From positions 72,253-136,252 of the forward strand of contig NZ_JBHUDD010000053.1 in assembly GCF_042677865.1 (NCBI RefSeq): 64,000 nt of DNA, read 5' to 3'. Each line of letters opens with the position of its first letter. The first letter of the stretch is position 1. The notes beneath the pieces are model-generated. The model did not search any database, was not told the origin of the DNA, and was given only the letters and a program-made list of their open reading frames with translations. Shown here in pieces: positions 26,529 through 33,368 of the stretch. Made by a program: the position numbers and the translations under genes. This stretch comes from Lutimaribacter salitolerans. Lineage in GTDB: Bacteria > Pseudomonadota > Alphaproteobacteria > Rhodobacterales > Rhodobacteraceae.

Positions 26529-27308
26529 ATGGTTCAACTGACCCTGCCAAAAAACTCGCGCATCCGCGTGGGCAAGACATGGCCCAAGCCCGAAGGCGCG
26601 AAAAACACCCGCAAGTTCAGCATCTATCGCTGGAACCCCGATGATGGTGAAAACCCGCGCGTGGATACCTATTTCGTCGATATGGACAAATGCGGCCCGA
26701 TGGTTCTGGACGCTCTGATCAAGATCAAGAACGAGATTGATCCCACCCTGACCTTCCGCCGGTCCTGCCGCGAAGGCATCTGCGGCTCCTGCGCGATGAA
26801 CATCGACGGGATCAACACGCTGGCCTGTATCTACGGGCTGGACGAGGTCAAGGGCGACGTCAAGATCTATCCCCTGCCCCACATGCCCGTGGTCAAGGAC
26901 CTGATCCCGGACCTGACGCATTTCTATGCCCAGCACGCCAGCATCATGCCCTGGCTGGAAACCAAGACGAACCGCCCCGCGAAAGAGTGGAAGCAAAGCA
27001 TCGACGACCGCGCCAAGCTGGACGGCCTGTACGAATGCGTGATGTGCGCCTGCTGCTCGACCTCCTGCCCGTCCTATTGGTGGAACGGCGACCGCTATCT
27101 TGGGCCGGCCGCCCTGCTGCACGCCTATCGCTGGATCATCGACAGCCGCGACGAGGCGACGGGCGAGCGTCTGGATCAACTTGAGGATCCGTTCAAGCTC
27201 TATCGCTGCCACACGATCATGAACTGCACCAAGACCTGCCCCAAGGGCCTGAACCCGGCAAAAGCCATCGCCGAGATCAAGAAGACAATGGTCGAACGCG
27301 CGGTCTGA
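26529..27308 (+). CDS. sdhB: Succinate dehydrogenase iron-sulfur subunit
   Basis: Electron-transfer subunit linking SdhA flavin to the membrane quinone site. The 259 residues bind three clusters. The 2Fe-2S ligands are Cys80, Cys85, Cys88 (CREGICGSC) and Cys100. The 4Fe-4S and 3Fe-4S ligands lie in CVMCACCSTSCPSYWW (from Cys170) and CHTIMNCTKTCPKGLNP. AAAAGGAAGAG precedes the ATG. It is separated from sdhA by about 1.3 kb holding a lipoprotein and a methyltransferase gene. An intrinsic terminator follows. Confidence 0.97.
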   Translation: MVQLTLPKNSRIRVGKTWPKPEGAKNTRKFSIYRWNPDDGENPRVDTYFVDMDKCGPMVLDALIKIKNEIDPTLTFRRSCREGICGSCAMNIDGINTLACIYGLDEVKGDVKIYPLPHMPVVKDLIPDLTHFYAQHASIMPWLETKTNRPAKEWKQSIDDRAKLDGLYECVMCACCSTSCPSYWWNGDRYLGPAALLHAYRWIIDSRDEATGERLDQLEDPFKLYRCHTIMNCTKTCPKGLNPAKAIAEIKKTMVERAV

Positions 27309-27330
27309 TCAACCACGGCACACAGATCAA

Positions 27331-27356
27331 GGGCCGATCCTCCGGGGTCGGCCTTT
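27331..27356 (+). terminator. Rho-independent terminator of the sdh operon
   Basis: GGCCGA and TCGGCC form a stem around a ten-base loop, followed by TTTT, about 24 bases after the sdhB stop. Confidence 0.8.
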
Positions 27357-27467
27357 TGCATTGCGCCCGCCGCATGGCGGCATTCGCAATTCGTCCGATG
27401 CAATCCGAGGTCACACCCGCCATATGACAGTCAGGGAGGGGATGCCGGACACACCAAAGGACACCCC

Positions 27468-27608
27468 ATGAAAACGCCGACCAAAACTGATGCCAAAGCC
27501 GCGCTTGCGATTCTGGAACAGGCTTGGGCCTATTTCGACGCCCCACAAAAGGCAGACACCGCCCAACAGCCCGAAGAAACCTATTTTGCATACGTAAAGG
27601 CGGCCTGA
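27468..27608 (+). CDS. Small hypothetical protein (46 aa)
   Basis: A 46-residue frame with AAAGGA eight bases before the ATG. The product begins MKTPTKTDAKAALAILEQ and continues as a helix with aromatic residues (AWAYFDAP) and a Tyr-rich end (EETYFAYVKAA). The composition looks like a real protein rather than a random frame: it has Lys, Gln and aromatic residues and few Arg or Pro. I believe similar short proteins occur in Rhodobacteraceae but cannot name a family. Its stop codon lies in the loop of a perfect hairpin (27596-27616). Confidence 0.6.
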   Translation: MKTPTKTDAKAALAILEQAWAYFDAPQKADTAQQPEETYFAYVKAA

Positions 27609-27616
27609 CCGCCTTT
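27596..27616 (+). terminator. Hairpin over the stop codon of the 46-aa ORF
   Basis: AAAGGCGG (27596-27603) and CCGCCTTT (27609-27616) form a perfect 8-base stem around a five-base loop holding the TGA stop. The arm ends in TTT, so weak intrinsic termination or mRNA protection is plausible. Confidence 0.55.
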
Positions 27617-27750
27617 CATGGGGTCGGGCTCGGTCCGTGCCCCACAGCGCCCCGGCGGCGCAAGGAAACCTTTCATCCGAGTGTCGTCGGGCGCGGCCTT
27701 GCGCAGACCCGAAAACTGCGCAAACCTGTTGCAAACAACAGGGACAGACC

Positions 27751-28593
27751 ATGCAACAGCCCCCCGACGCCGCCGCCCGCCGCGCCATCCCGCCGGTGAT
27801 CTGCTATCCGACCGACACACTGCCGCAGCCGGACATGGCGCTCTACACCGCCGCCCGGGCGACGCTGCAAAAGACCGGCGAAACGCTGGTGCCAGCCCGC
27901 GACGCACGCACCTTTCACGTGCCCGCCGGGCATTTCTTTTGCATCACCAGCGTCGATGGCCCGCAGGTTGGGGATCTGAACCTGTGGAACGCAAATGACC
28001 TGTCCGAGCGCTTCTACTCGGGCAAGACCCGCGCGCTGCATGGCACGCATATCACCACCGGCCAGCGCATGTGGTCCTCCTTTCCGCATCTGCGCCCGAT
28101 GGCGACCGTCACCCACGACACGCTGCACTGGTATGGCAAGGATGATTTCGGCGGCTCGGTCCATGACGTGATCGGCACGCGCTGCGATCCCTACACCGGC
28201 AACCTGCTGTCAGGCACGCAGTATCACCACTGCTGCCACTCCAACCTGATCCGCGCGCTGGCCGATGAAACCGGGCTGTCGCCGGCCGATGCCGAGCCCC
28301 ACGTGCATGACGTGCTCAACGTGTTCATGTGTACTGGATTCACCCGCGACACCGGCCAGTATTTCATGAAGGCCAGCCCGGTCCGCCCCGGCGATTACAT
28401 CGAGTTCCTGGCCGAGATCGAACTGCTCGGCGCGCTCAGCGCCTGCCCCGGCGGCGATTGCAGCGCCGAGCACAGCTCGGATACCGCCGCCTGCCACCCG
28501 CTTCTGGTCGAGGTCTTCGCCCCCGCCCCCGGCGCGCTGGACGGCTGGCATTCTCCGGCCCCCAACGGCTACGATCGCAGCCATGGCAGATGA
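27751..28593 (+). CDS. DUF1989 (urea carboxylase-associated family) protein
   Basis: A 280-residue soluble protein of the DUF1989 family, members of which include the urea amidolyase-associated proteins. Visible family features are VPAGHFFCITSVDGPQVGDL, GTRCDPYTG, TQYHHCCHSNLIRAL, HDVLNVFMCTGFTRDTGQYF, and CPGGDCS, a cysteine-rich likely metal site. The start at 27751 follows GGGACAGACC. It is followed 65 bases later by a BKACE-family gene, and the pair may share a catabolic role on an N-containing or keto-acid substrate. No urea carboxylase or amidolyase is nearby, so the family name should not be read as function. Confidence 0.82.
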   Translation: MQQPPDAAARRAIPPVICYPTDTLPQPDMALYTAARATLQKTGETLVPARDARTFHVPAGHFFCITSVDGPQVGDLNLWNANDLSERFYSGKTRALHGTHITTGQRMWSSFPHLRPMATVTHDTLHWYGKDDFGGSVHDVIGTRCDPYTGNLLSGTQYHHCCHSNLIRALADETGLSPADAEPHVHDVLNVFMCTGFTRDTGQYFMKASPVRPGDYIEFLAEIELLGALSACPGGDCSAEHSSDTAACHPLLVEVFAPAPGALDGWHSPAPNGYDRSHGR

Positions 28594-28658
28594 CACCGGC
28601 TGCCCTGCCGTCGGGTTATGTGGCACCGTCAATCACCACGAACAGCGCGAAAGACACC

Positions 28659-29489
28659 ATGACCAAACCCTGCATCATCTGCGTGGCGATCACCGGCTCG
28701 GTGCCGCAAAAATCCGACAACCCCGCCGTGCCGATTACCGTGGCCGAACAGATCGACTCGACCCAGGCGGCGTTCGAGGCCGGCGCCAGCATCTGCCATG
28801 CCCATGTGCGCAACGCCGACGGCTCGCCCAGCTCCGACCCCGAGAAATTCGCGCGCCTCAAGGAAGGGCTGGAAAAGCACTGCCCCGGCATGATCATCCA
28901 GTTTTCCACCGGGGGCCGTTCGGGGGCCGGTCAGGCGCGCGGGGCCATGCTGCCGCTGCGCCCCGACATGGCCTCGCTCTCGGTCGGGTCCAACAACTTT
29001 CCCACCCGCGTCTATGAAAACCCGCCCGATCTGGTGGACTGGCTGGCCAGCGAAATGCGGGCCCATGACGTCAAGCCCGAGGTCGAGTGTTTCGACCTGT
29101 CCCATATCCATCAGGCCGCCAGGATGAGCGCCGATGGCCGCATCCCCGGTCCGCTGTATGTGCAGTTCGTCATGGGGGTCAAGAACGCCATGCCGGTCGA
29201 TCGCCCGACCTTCGATTTCTACATCGAAACCGTGAAACGCCTGATGCCCGATGCCGAATGGTGCGCCGCGGGCATCGGCGCGGGGCAGCTTTTGATCAAC
29301 GAATGGGTGGTCGCCGCCGGGGGCCATGCCCGCACGGGGCTCGAGGACAACGTGCGCCTTGACCGCGACACGCTGGCCCCGTCCAACGCGGCGCTGGTCA
29401 AGCGCGTGACCGACATCTGCGCCCAGCACGACCGCCCCGTGGCCACTCCTGCGCAGGCGCGCGAGATCCTGGGCCTGCGCCCGGCGTGA
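28659..29489 (+). CDS. BKACE family (DUF849) beta-keto acid cleavage enzyme
   Basis: TIM-barrel Zn enzyme of the DUF849/BKACE family, which condenses a beta-keto acid with acetyl-CoA and cleaves it; the founder is Kce of lysine fermentation. Residues in the 276-aa protein include CVAITGSVPQKSDNPAVPIT, AFEAGASICHAHVRNADGSP (the His-x-His metal site), IIQFSTGGRSG, EVECFDLSHI and the C-terminal GGHARTGLEDNVRL. The specific keto acid cannot be told from sequence. A repeat-type hairpin element follows its stop. Confidence 0.88.
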   Translation: MTKPCIICVAITGSVPQKSDNPAVPITVAEQIDSTQAAFEAGASICHAHVRNADGSPSSDPEKFARLKEGLEKHCPGMIIQFSTGGRSGAGQARGAMLPLRPDMASLSVGSNNFPTRVYENPPDLVDWLASEMRAHDVKPEVECFDLSHIHQAARMSADGRIPGPLYVQFVMGVKNAMPVDRPTFDFYIETVKRLMPDAEWCAAGIGAGQLLINEWVVAAGGHARTGLEDNVRLDRDTLAPSNAALVKRVTDICAQHDRPVATPAQAREILGLRPA

Positions 29490-29508
29490 TCACACCACCG
29501 ATCGCCTG

Positions 29509-29620
29509 CTTCCTCTCTCTTCCAATATCCTAGGGGTGAGGCCGCAGGCCGAGGGGGCAGCGCCCCCTTTGCGCCGCCGTCAGGCGGCGCCGGTCGCGCC
29601 CGTCAGGGCGCGAAACCGGC
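29509..29620 (+). repeat. 3'-end repeat element, copy B, with three stacked hairpins (repeat family 2)
   Basis: It begins with CTTCCTCTCTCTTCC then AATATCC and GGGGTGAG, and a GGGGGC/GCCCCC-type hairpin ends near 29570. Two more perfect hairpins follow: 29571-29590 (GCGCCGCC / GGCGGCGC around GTCA) and 29595-29612 (CGCGCCC / GGGCGCG around GTCA), the latter flanked by GCCGGT and ACCGGC. The stretch separates two convergent genes. Confidence 0.7.
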
Positions 29621-29621
29621 A

Positions 29622-30608
29622 TCATCCCTCCGGTACGCAGATCGCCCCGGCCGCAATCGCACGCGCAGTGCCAAAAATCAGCCCGGCAATCACCGCCAGC
29701 AACACCGCCAGCGTGACGAACCCGAACACCTGATGCACCGCGCTGCCCGTGGCCTCGGCAAAGCGGAAACTGGCGATCGTCACCGCCGCAAAGGGAAAAC
29801 TCAGCGCCCAGAACGACAGCGCAAAGGGCAGCTTCACAAGCCGCGGCAGGTTCACCACCACGATCAGCGTGAACAGGTAGGCCATGTTGATCAGCAGCCG
29901 GGCAAAGGCGTCCACCCCGCCGGTCAGTTGCAGCCATGACAGGAACGCCACCGCAGGCGGCGCGATCAGGATCACCAGCGTCGGTTGCAGCCTGCCGGGC
30001 ATCGGATCGTGAAAGATCAGCCGGTTCATCACCAGCGTCAGCAACACGATCCAGAACAGCAGCCCCACCGCCATGAAATACCAGCTCAGTTCGACGTATC
30101 CCAGCGGCACGCCCACGATCGGCACCAGCACATTGCCCACGGCGGGAATGAACCACGCGGGCGTCAGGTGCCCGGTCTGAAACGACCGCGCCGAGATCCA
30201 GCCCGCAACCACGGCAATGGTCAGCACCGCTTGCAACGCCGTGCCAGCCAGCCACAGCACATGCGCGGCCCCCGGCGACAGGCTGTAGCTCGCCGTGGCC
30301 AGCAGGATCATCGAGATCGAGATCGCGGGAAAGAACGCCAGACGCACCGGATGATGCCATTCCTGCGCCACCGCCAGCGGATAGCGCAGCGCCTTGAGCG
30401 CATAAAGCGCCGCGATCACCACGCCCGCCGCGACGGCTGCCCAGAATACAGCCAGGGACAGCCCCGCTCTCAACCCCAGTGCGGTTTCAGCGGCATGCAG
30501 GGCCAGCGTCAGCCCCGCCAGCCCCATCACCACCGCAAAGAAGGGCACCGGGAAATGCTCCAGCCGGTTTGACTGGCCCGGGTGTGCCGCCTGTGCTGCA
30601 TCCGCCAT
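29622..30608 (-). CDS. SLAC1/TDT family anion channel-like membrane protein
   Basis: A 328-residue protein with about ten membrane helices, matching the SLAC1/TehA (tellurite resistance/dicarboxylate transporter) family. Features are HFPVPFFAVVMGLAGLTLAL at helix 1, LRYPLAVAQEWHHPVRLAFF, and HLTPAWFIPAVGNVLVPIVG with the helix-breaking proline typical of the pore. The substrate anion is unknown. It is downstream of DUF5368 and sqr on the same strand with short gaps, so an anion or sulfur-species role linked to sulfide oxidation is possible but unproven. Confidence 0.85.
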   Translation of the reverse strand: MADAAQAAHPGQSNRLEHFPVPFFAVVMGLAGLTLALHAAETALGLRAGLSLAVFWAAVAAGVVIAALYALKALRYPLAVAQEWHHPVRLAFFPAISISMILLATASYSLSPGAAHVLWLAGTALQAVLTIAVVAGWISARSFQTGHLTPAWFIPAVGNVLVPIVGVPLGYVELSWYFMAVGLLFWIVLLTLVMNRLIFHDPMPGRLQPTLVILIAPPAVAFLSWLQLTGGVDAFARLLINMAYLFTLIVVVNLPRLVKLPFALSFWALSFPFAAVTIASFRFAEATGSAVHQVFGFVTLAVLLAVIAGLIFGTARAIAAGAICVPEG

Positions 30609-30624
30609 GTCGCGTTTCCTTGTT

Positions 30625-30984
30625 TCAGCCGTCCTGCGCCTCGGGGCCCCGGATCATCGCCTGAACGGTGTAGACCAGGATGGCAATGCCCACGGCCCCG
30701 GCCACAGCCACGCCCAGCAGCACGATCACGTCCACCGGTCCGCCGATGTCGGCAAAACCCGAACTGGTCATCTGCTGGACGAAAAGCACCGCCGCGACAG
30801 CCCCCACCGGCATCGACAGTTGCGCCAGCAGGAATTTCCGCATCGACATCGACCGGTCACGGATCAGCACGTACAGGTAGCCCACCGTGATCAGCACAGC
30901 AACCACGACCATGGCCCAGAACAGGCCCCGGCCAAACATCTCTTCCCAGACCGCGATCAGGGTTCCCAGTGTAAGCTCTTGCAT
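30625..30984 (-). CDS. DUF5368 family membrane protein
   Basis: A 119-residue protein with three hydrophobic helices (about 20-41, 50-70 and 80-105) and a conserved RDRSMSMRKFLLAQLSMPVG segment between helices 1 and 2. I associate this with DUF5368, whose members I recall beside sulfide:quinone reductase genes. It starts 12 bases after the sqr stop, so it is very likely co-transcribed with it. Function unknown. Confidence 0.7.
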   Translation of the reverse strand: MQELTLGTLIAVWEEMFGRGLFWAMVVVAVLITVGYLYVLIRDRSMSMRKFLLAQLSMPVGAVAAVLFVQQMTSSGFADIGGPVDVIVLLGVAVAGAVGIAILVYTVQAMIRGPEAQDG

Positions 30985-30996
30985 CGTCTTTTCTCC

Positions 30997-32313
30997 CTAT
31001 GCCTTGCCGCGCAGCATCGCGTTATAGGTGGCCTTCAGCGCCACCTCCTTCATCAGCCAGCTGATCCACAGCTCTTCCAGCGGCGCGATCACGCCCGGAA
31101 AGCTGGGCACGAGGTTGTTCTTGTAATCAAATTCGATCAGCATCGCGCGGCCCACGCGGGTGATCAGCGGGCAGGATGTGTAGCCGTCATAGGCCGCATC
31201 CGTGGTGTCGCCCGCGATCTGCGCGACCAGATGCGCCTCGACCACCGGCACCTGCCACTTGACGCTGGCGGCGGTCTTGCCCTTGGGCACGCCCGCCACG
31301 TCGCCCAGTGCAAAGACGTTGGGATAGCGGTTGTGCCGCAGGTTTTGCTGATCCACCTCGACCCAGCCTTGCCCAACCCATTTGTCGGCCCAGGACAGAC
31401 CCGACTGACGGATCACATCGGGCGCGCGCTGCGGCGGGATGATGTTGGTGAAGTCGTAGTCGGTTTCGCGGGTGGCGCCATCCGGCCCCTCGAAGGTCAT
31501 GACCTTGCGGCCCGGGTCGATCGACTTGAGCACCTGATCAAACTCGGTTTTGATCCCGCGCTCGCCGAACAGCATCCGCACCTTTTCGGACACGATGGGC
31601 ACGCCGAACAAGGCCTTGGAGTTGTTCCAGTATTCGATCTCGACCTTGCCGCGATTGCCCTTCCTGTCGGCATGATCCTCAGTCAGAAAGGCGTATTTCA
31701 GCGGCGCACCGGCGCATTTCATCTCGGTCGCGGGGCGCAGGAACACGGCCTTGCCGCCGCTGTCGGTAAAGCGGTCCATCTCGGCCCAGGTCTTGGCCGC
31801 ATACTCCGGCCCGGCATAGACCGCGCCCAGACCGTTCTGGCCCACCATGGACAGGTCGAACCCTTCGATCGCGTCCCAGTCCAGCACAAGGCCGGGGGCG
31901 GTGACCAAATAGTCATAGGGCAGCTTCGTGCCTGACGCCGTGGTCAGCGTATTCGCCTCGGGGTCGATTTCGGCTGCGTATTCCGCCACCAGCGTGACGC
32001 CGCGCGGCAGCCAGTCGGTGGTCTGGCTGACCGAATAGCCGGCGGGCTTCAGCCCCGCGGCGATCAGGGTGAATCCGGGCTGATACCAATGCTCGGCCCG
32101 GCCATCGACCAGCGTGATCTCGGCCCCGTCAAGCCGCTCGACCAGACGGTTGGCCAATGCGGTGCCCGCGGCACCAGCGCCCAGGATCACGATTCGCGCC
32201 TTGGTCGATACTTTTTGCGCGCGGGCGGGGCCGGTGCCCGCGGCAAGCAGGGCCGCACCGCCGGCAAGGCCCAGAAACCCGCGACGGGTTGGCAGAAACT
32301 GTTCCGATGTCAT
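30997..32313 (-). CDS. sqr: Sulfide:quinone oxidoreductase, type II-like, with Tat signal
   Basis: FAD enzyme passing electrons from sulfide to quinone. The 438 residues start with a twin-arginine signal (PTRRGFLGLAGGAALLAAG, Arg10-Arg11). The FAD motif IVILGAGAAGTALANRL follows at 41-57. The only two cysteines are Cys200 in EMKCAGAPLKYAF and Cys381 in YTSCPLITRVG, matching the redox pair of type II (human SQOR/yeast HMT2-like) enzymes. The C-terminal EVALKATYNAMLRGK fits a membrane-contacting helix. A flavocytochrome FccB is less likely: there is no cytochrome partner gene. A perfect FNR box lies 56-69 bases upstream of the start. The start at 32313 is chosen for the Tat signal over ATG 32331. 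Confidence 0.85.
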   Translation of the reverse strand: MTSEQFLPTRRGFLGLAGGAALLAAGTGPARAQKVSTKARIVILGAGAAGTALANRLVERLDGAEITLVDGRAEHWYQPGFTLIAAGLKPAGYSVSQTTDWLPRGVTLVAEYAAEIDPEANTLTTASGTKLPYDYLVTAPGLVLDWDAIEGFDLSMVGQNGLGAVYAGPEYAAKTWAEMDRFTDSGGKAVFLRPATEMKCAGAPLKYAFLTEDHADRKGNRGKVEIEYWNNSKALFGVPIVSEKVRMLFGERGIKTEFDQVLKSIDPGRKVMTFEGPDGATRETDYDFTNIIPPQRAPDVIRQSGLSWADKWVGQGWVEVDQQNLRHNRYPNVFALGDVAGVPKGKTAASVKWQVPVVEAHLVAQIAGDTTDAAYDGYTSCPLITRVGRAMLIEFDYKNNLVPSFPGVIAPLEELWISWLMKEVALKATYNAMLRGKA

Positions 32314-32368
32314 GCGTGTACTCCATTGCATACATCATCATTTCTGCATGTGTTAAGCACTCTCCGCC

Positions 32369-32382
32369 TTGATCCAGATCAA
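32369..32382 (-). promoter_or_regulatory. FNR-type (FnrL/Dnr) binding site upstream of sqr
   Basis: TTGATCCAGATCAA is a perfect match to the FNR consensus TTGAT-N4-ATCAA. It lies 56-69 bases before the sqr start codon, a position suited to activation under low oxygen. It is also close behind the stop of the amidohydrolase gene, whose transcription runs towards it. Confidence 0.75.
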
Positions 32383-32401
32383 AGATGTACCGGAAATGCG
32401 A

Positions 32402-33277
32402 TTACTCCATCAGACCCAGCAGCCGCGCCGCGTTGTTCTTGAGGATATCGGGGCGCAGCTCGTCCTTGATGTCGATCTTCTCGAAATCCGCCAGCCAGCG
32501 TTCCGGGGTGATCATCGGCCAGTCCGACCCGAACAACACCTTCTTGCGCAGGATCGAGTTGCAGTAGCGCACAAGGATCGGCGGGAAATACTTGGGGCTC
32601 CAGCCCGACAGGTCGATATAGACGTTCGGTTTGTGCTGGGCCACGGCCAGCGCCTCTTCCTGCCAGGGGAAACTGGGGTGGGCCATGATGATCTTCATGT
32701 CGGGAAAATCGACCGCCACATCATCGAGATGCATCGGGTTGGAAAACTTCATCCGCATCCCGTTTCCGCCGCGCATGCCGCTGCCCACGCCGGTCTGGCC
32801 GGTGTGAAACAGCCCGATGCAGCCATATTCGGCCAGCAGTTCGTAGAACGGATAAGCCATGCGGTCATTGGGAAAAAACCCCTGCATGGTCGGGTGGAAC
32901 TTGAACCCCTTGATGCCGTGCACTTCGATCAGACGGCGCGCCTCGCGCACGGCCATCTTGCCCTTCCACGGGTCGATCGAGGCAAAGGGGATCAGCACAT
33001 CGCTGTTTTCCTTGACCAGTTCGATCACCTCGTCGTTGGAATAGCGGCGATAGCCGGTCTCGCGCTCGGCATCGACGGGAAAGATGACGGCGGCGATGTT
33101 CTGCTCGCGGAAATGCGCGGCGGTTTCGGGGATCGTCGGCGGATGCTGCCAAGGCGCGCGAAAGTACTTTGCCATGGTCGATTGCAGATCGTCATAGCCA
33201 TCGTCGGAATGACAGCCGCAGGGTTCCTCGGCATGGGTGTGAATGTCGATGGCGCGGATCTTGTCGAGGTCGATCAT
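32402..33277 (-). CDS. Amidohydrolase_2 family metal-dependent hydrolase, possible beta-ketoacyl-CoA hydrolase
   Basis: A 291-residue TIM-barrel amidohydrolase (PF04909 type). Metal residues are visible as His13 and His15 (AIDIHTHAEE), FKFHPTMQGF, LFHTGQTG, MAHPSFPWQEE and FGSDWPM. In Agrobacterium and Rhodococcus hydroxycinnamate loci, a hydrolase of this family removes acetyl-CoA from the aryl-beta-ketopropionyl-CoA intermediate. The linkage here to feruloyl-CoA synthase, a crotonase and a MarR regulator supports that role by context. Decarboxylase activity (ACMSD-like) is the main alternative. It is the last gene of the crotonase-marR-fcs-hydrolase unit. Confidence 0.75.
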   Translation of the reverse strand: MIDLDKIRAIDIHTHAEEPCGCHSDDGYDDLQSTMAKYFRAPWQHPPTIPETAAHFREQNIAAVIFPVDAERETGYRRYSNDEVIELVKENSDVLIPFASIDPWKGKMAVREARRLIEVHGIKGFKFHPTMQGFFPNDRMAYPFYELLAEYGCIGLFHTGQTGVGSGMRGGNGMRMKFSNPMHLDDVAVDFPDMKIIMAHPSFPWQEEALAVAQHKPNVYIDLSGWSPKYFPPILVRYCNSILRKKVLFGSDWPMITPERWLADFEKIDIKDELRPDILKNNAARLLGLME

Positions 33278-33313
33278 GGGGCGTCCTTTCTGACGGTGCG
33301 CTGGTTGAGCCTG

Positions 33314-33368
33314 CGGGAGCGAGGGGCCAGCCCCTCGCGCTCCCCGGGATATTTGAAGAGAGAGGAAA
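33314..33368 (-). repeat. 3'-end repeat element, copy C, behind fcs (repeat family 2)
   Basis: On the minus strand, directly after the fcs TGA, TTTCCTCTCTCTTCAAATAT leads into CCCGGGG and a strong hairpin (CGAGGGGC / GCCCCTCG). It has the same block order and position as copies A, B and D. Confidence 0.75.

Noticed and set aside
29486..29493. GTGATCAC behind the BKACE gene, and another at 43860-43867 at the tauA stop
   Set aside because: Single copies at gene ends, not in the paired 21-base layout seen before sucC and sdhC; the TGA stop codon explains part of the match.
30997..32313. Reading the flavoprotein as FccB of flavocytochrome c
   Set aside because: The Tat signal fits FccB, but there is no cytochrome partner gene, and the cysteine contexts and C-terminal helix fit type II SQR better.
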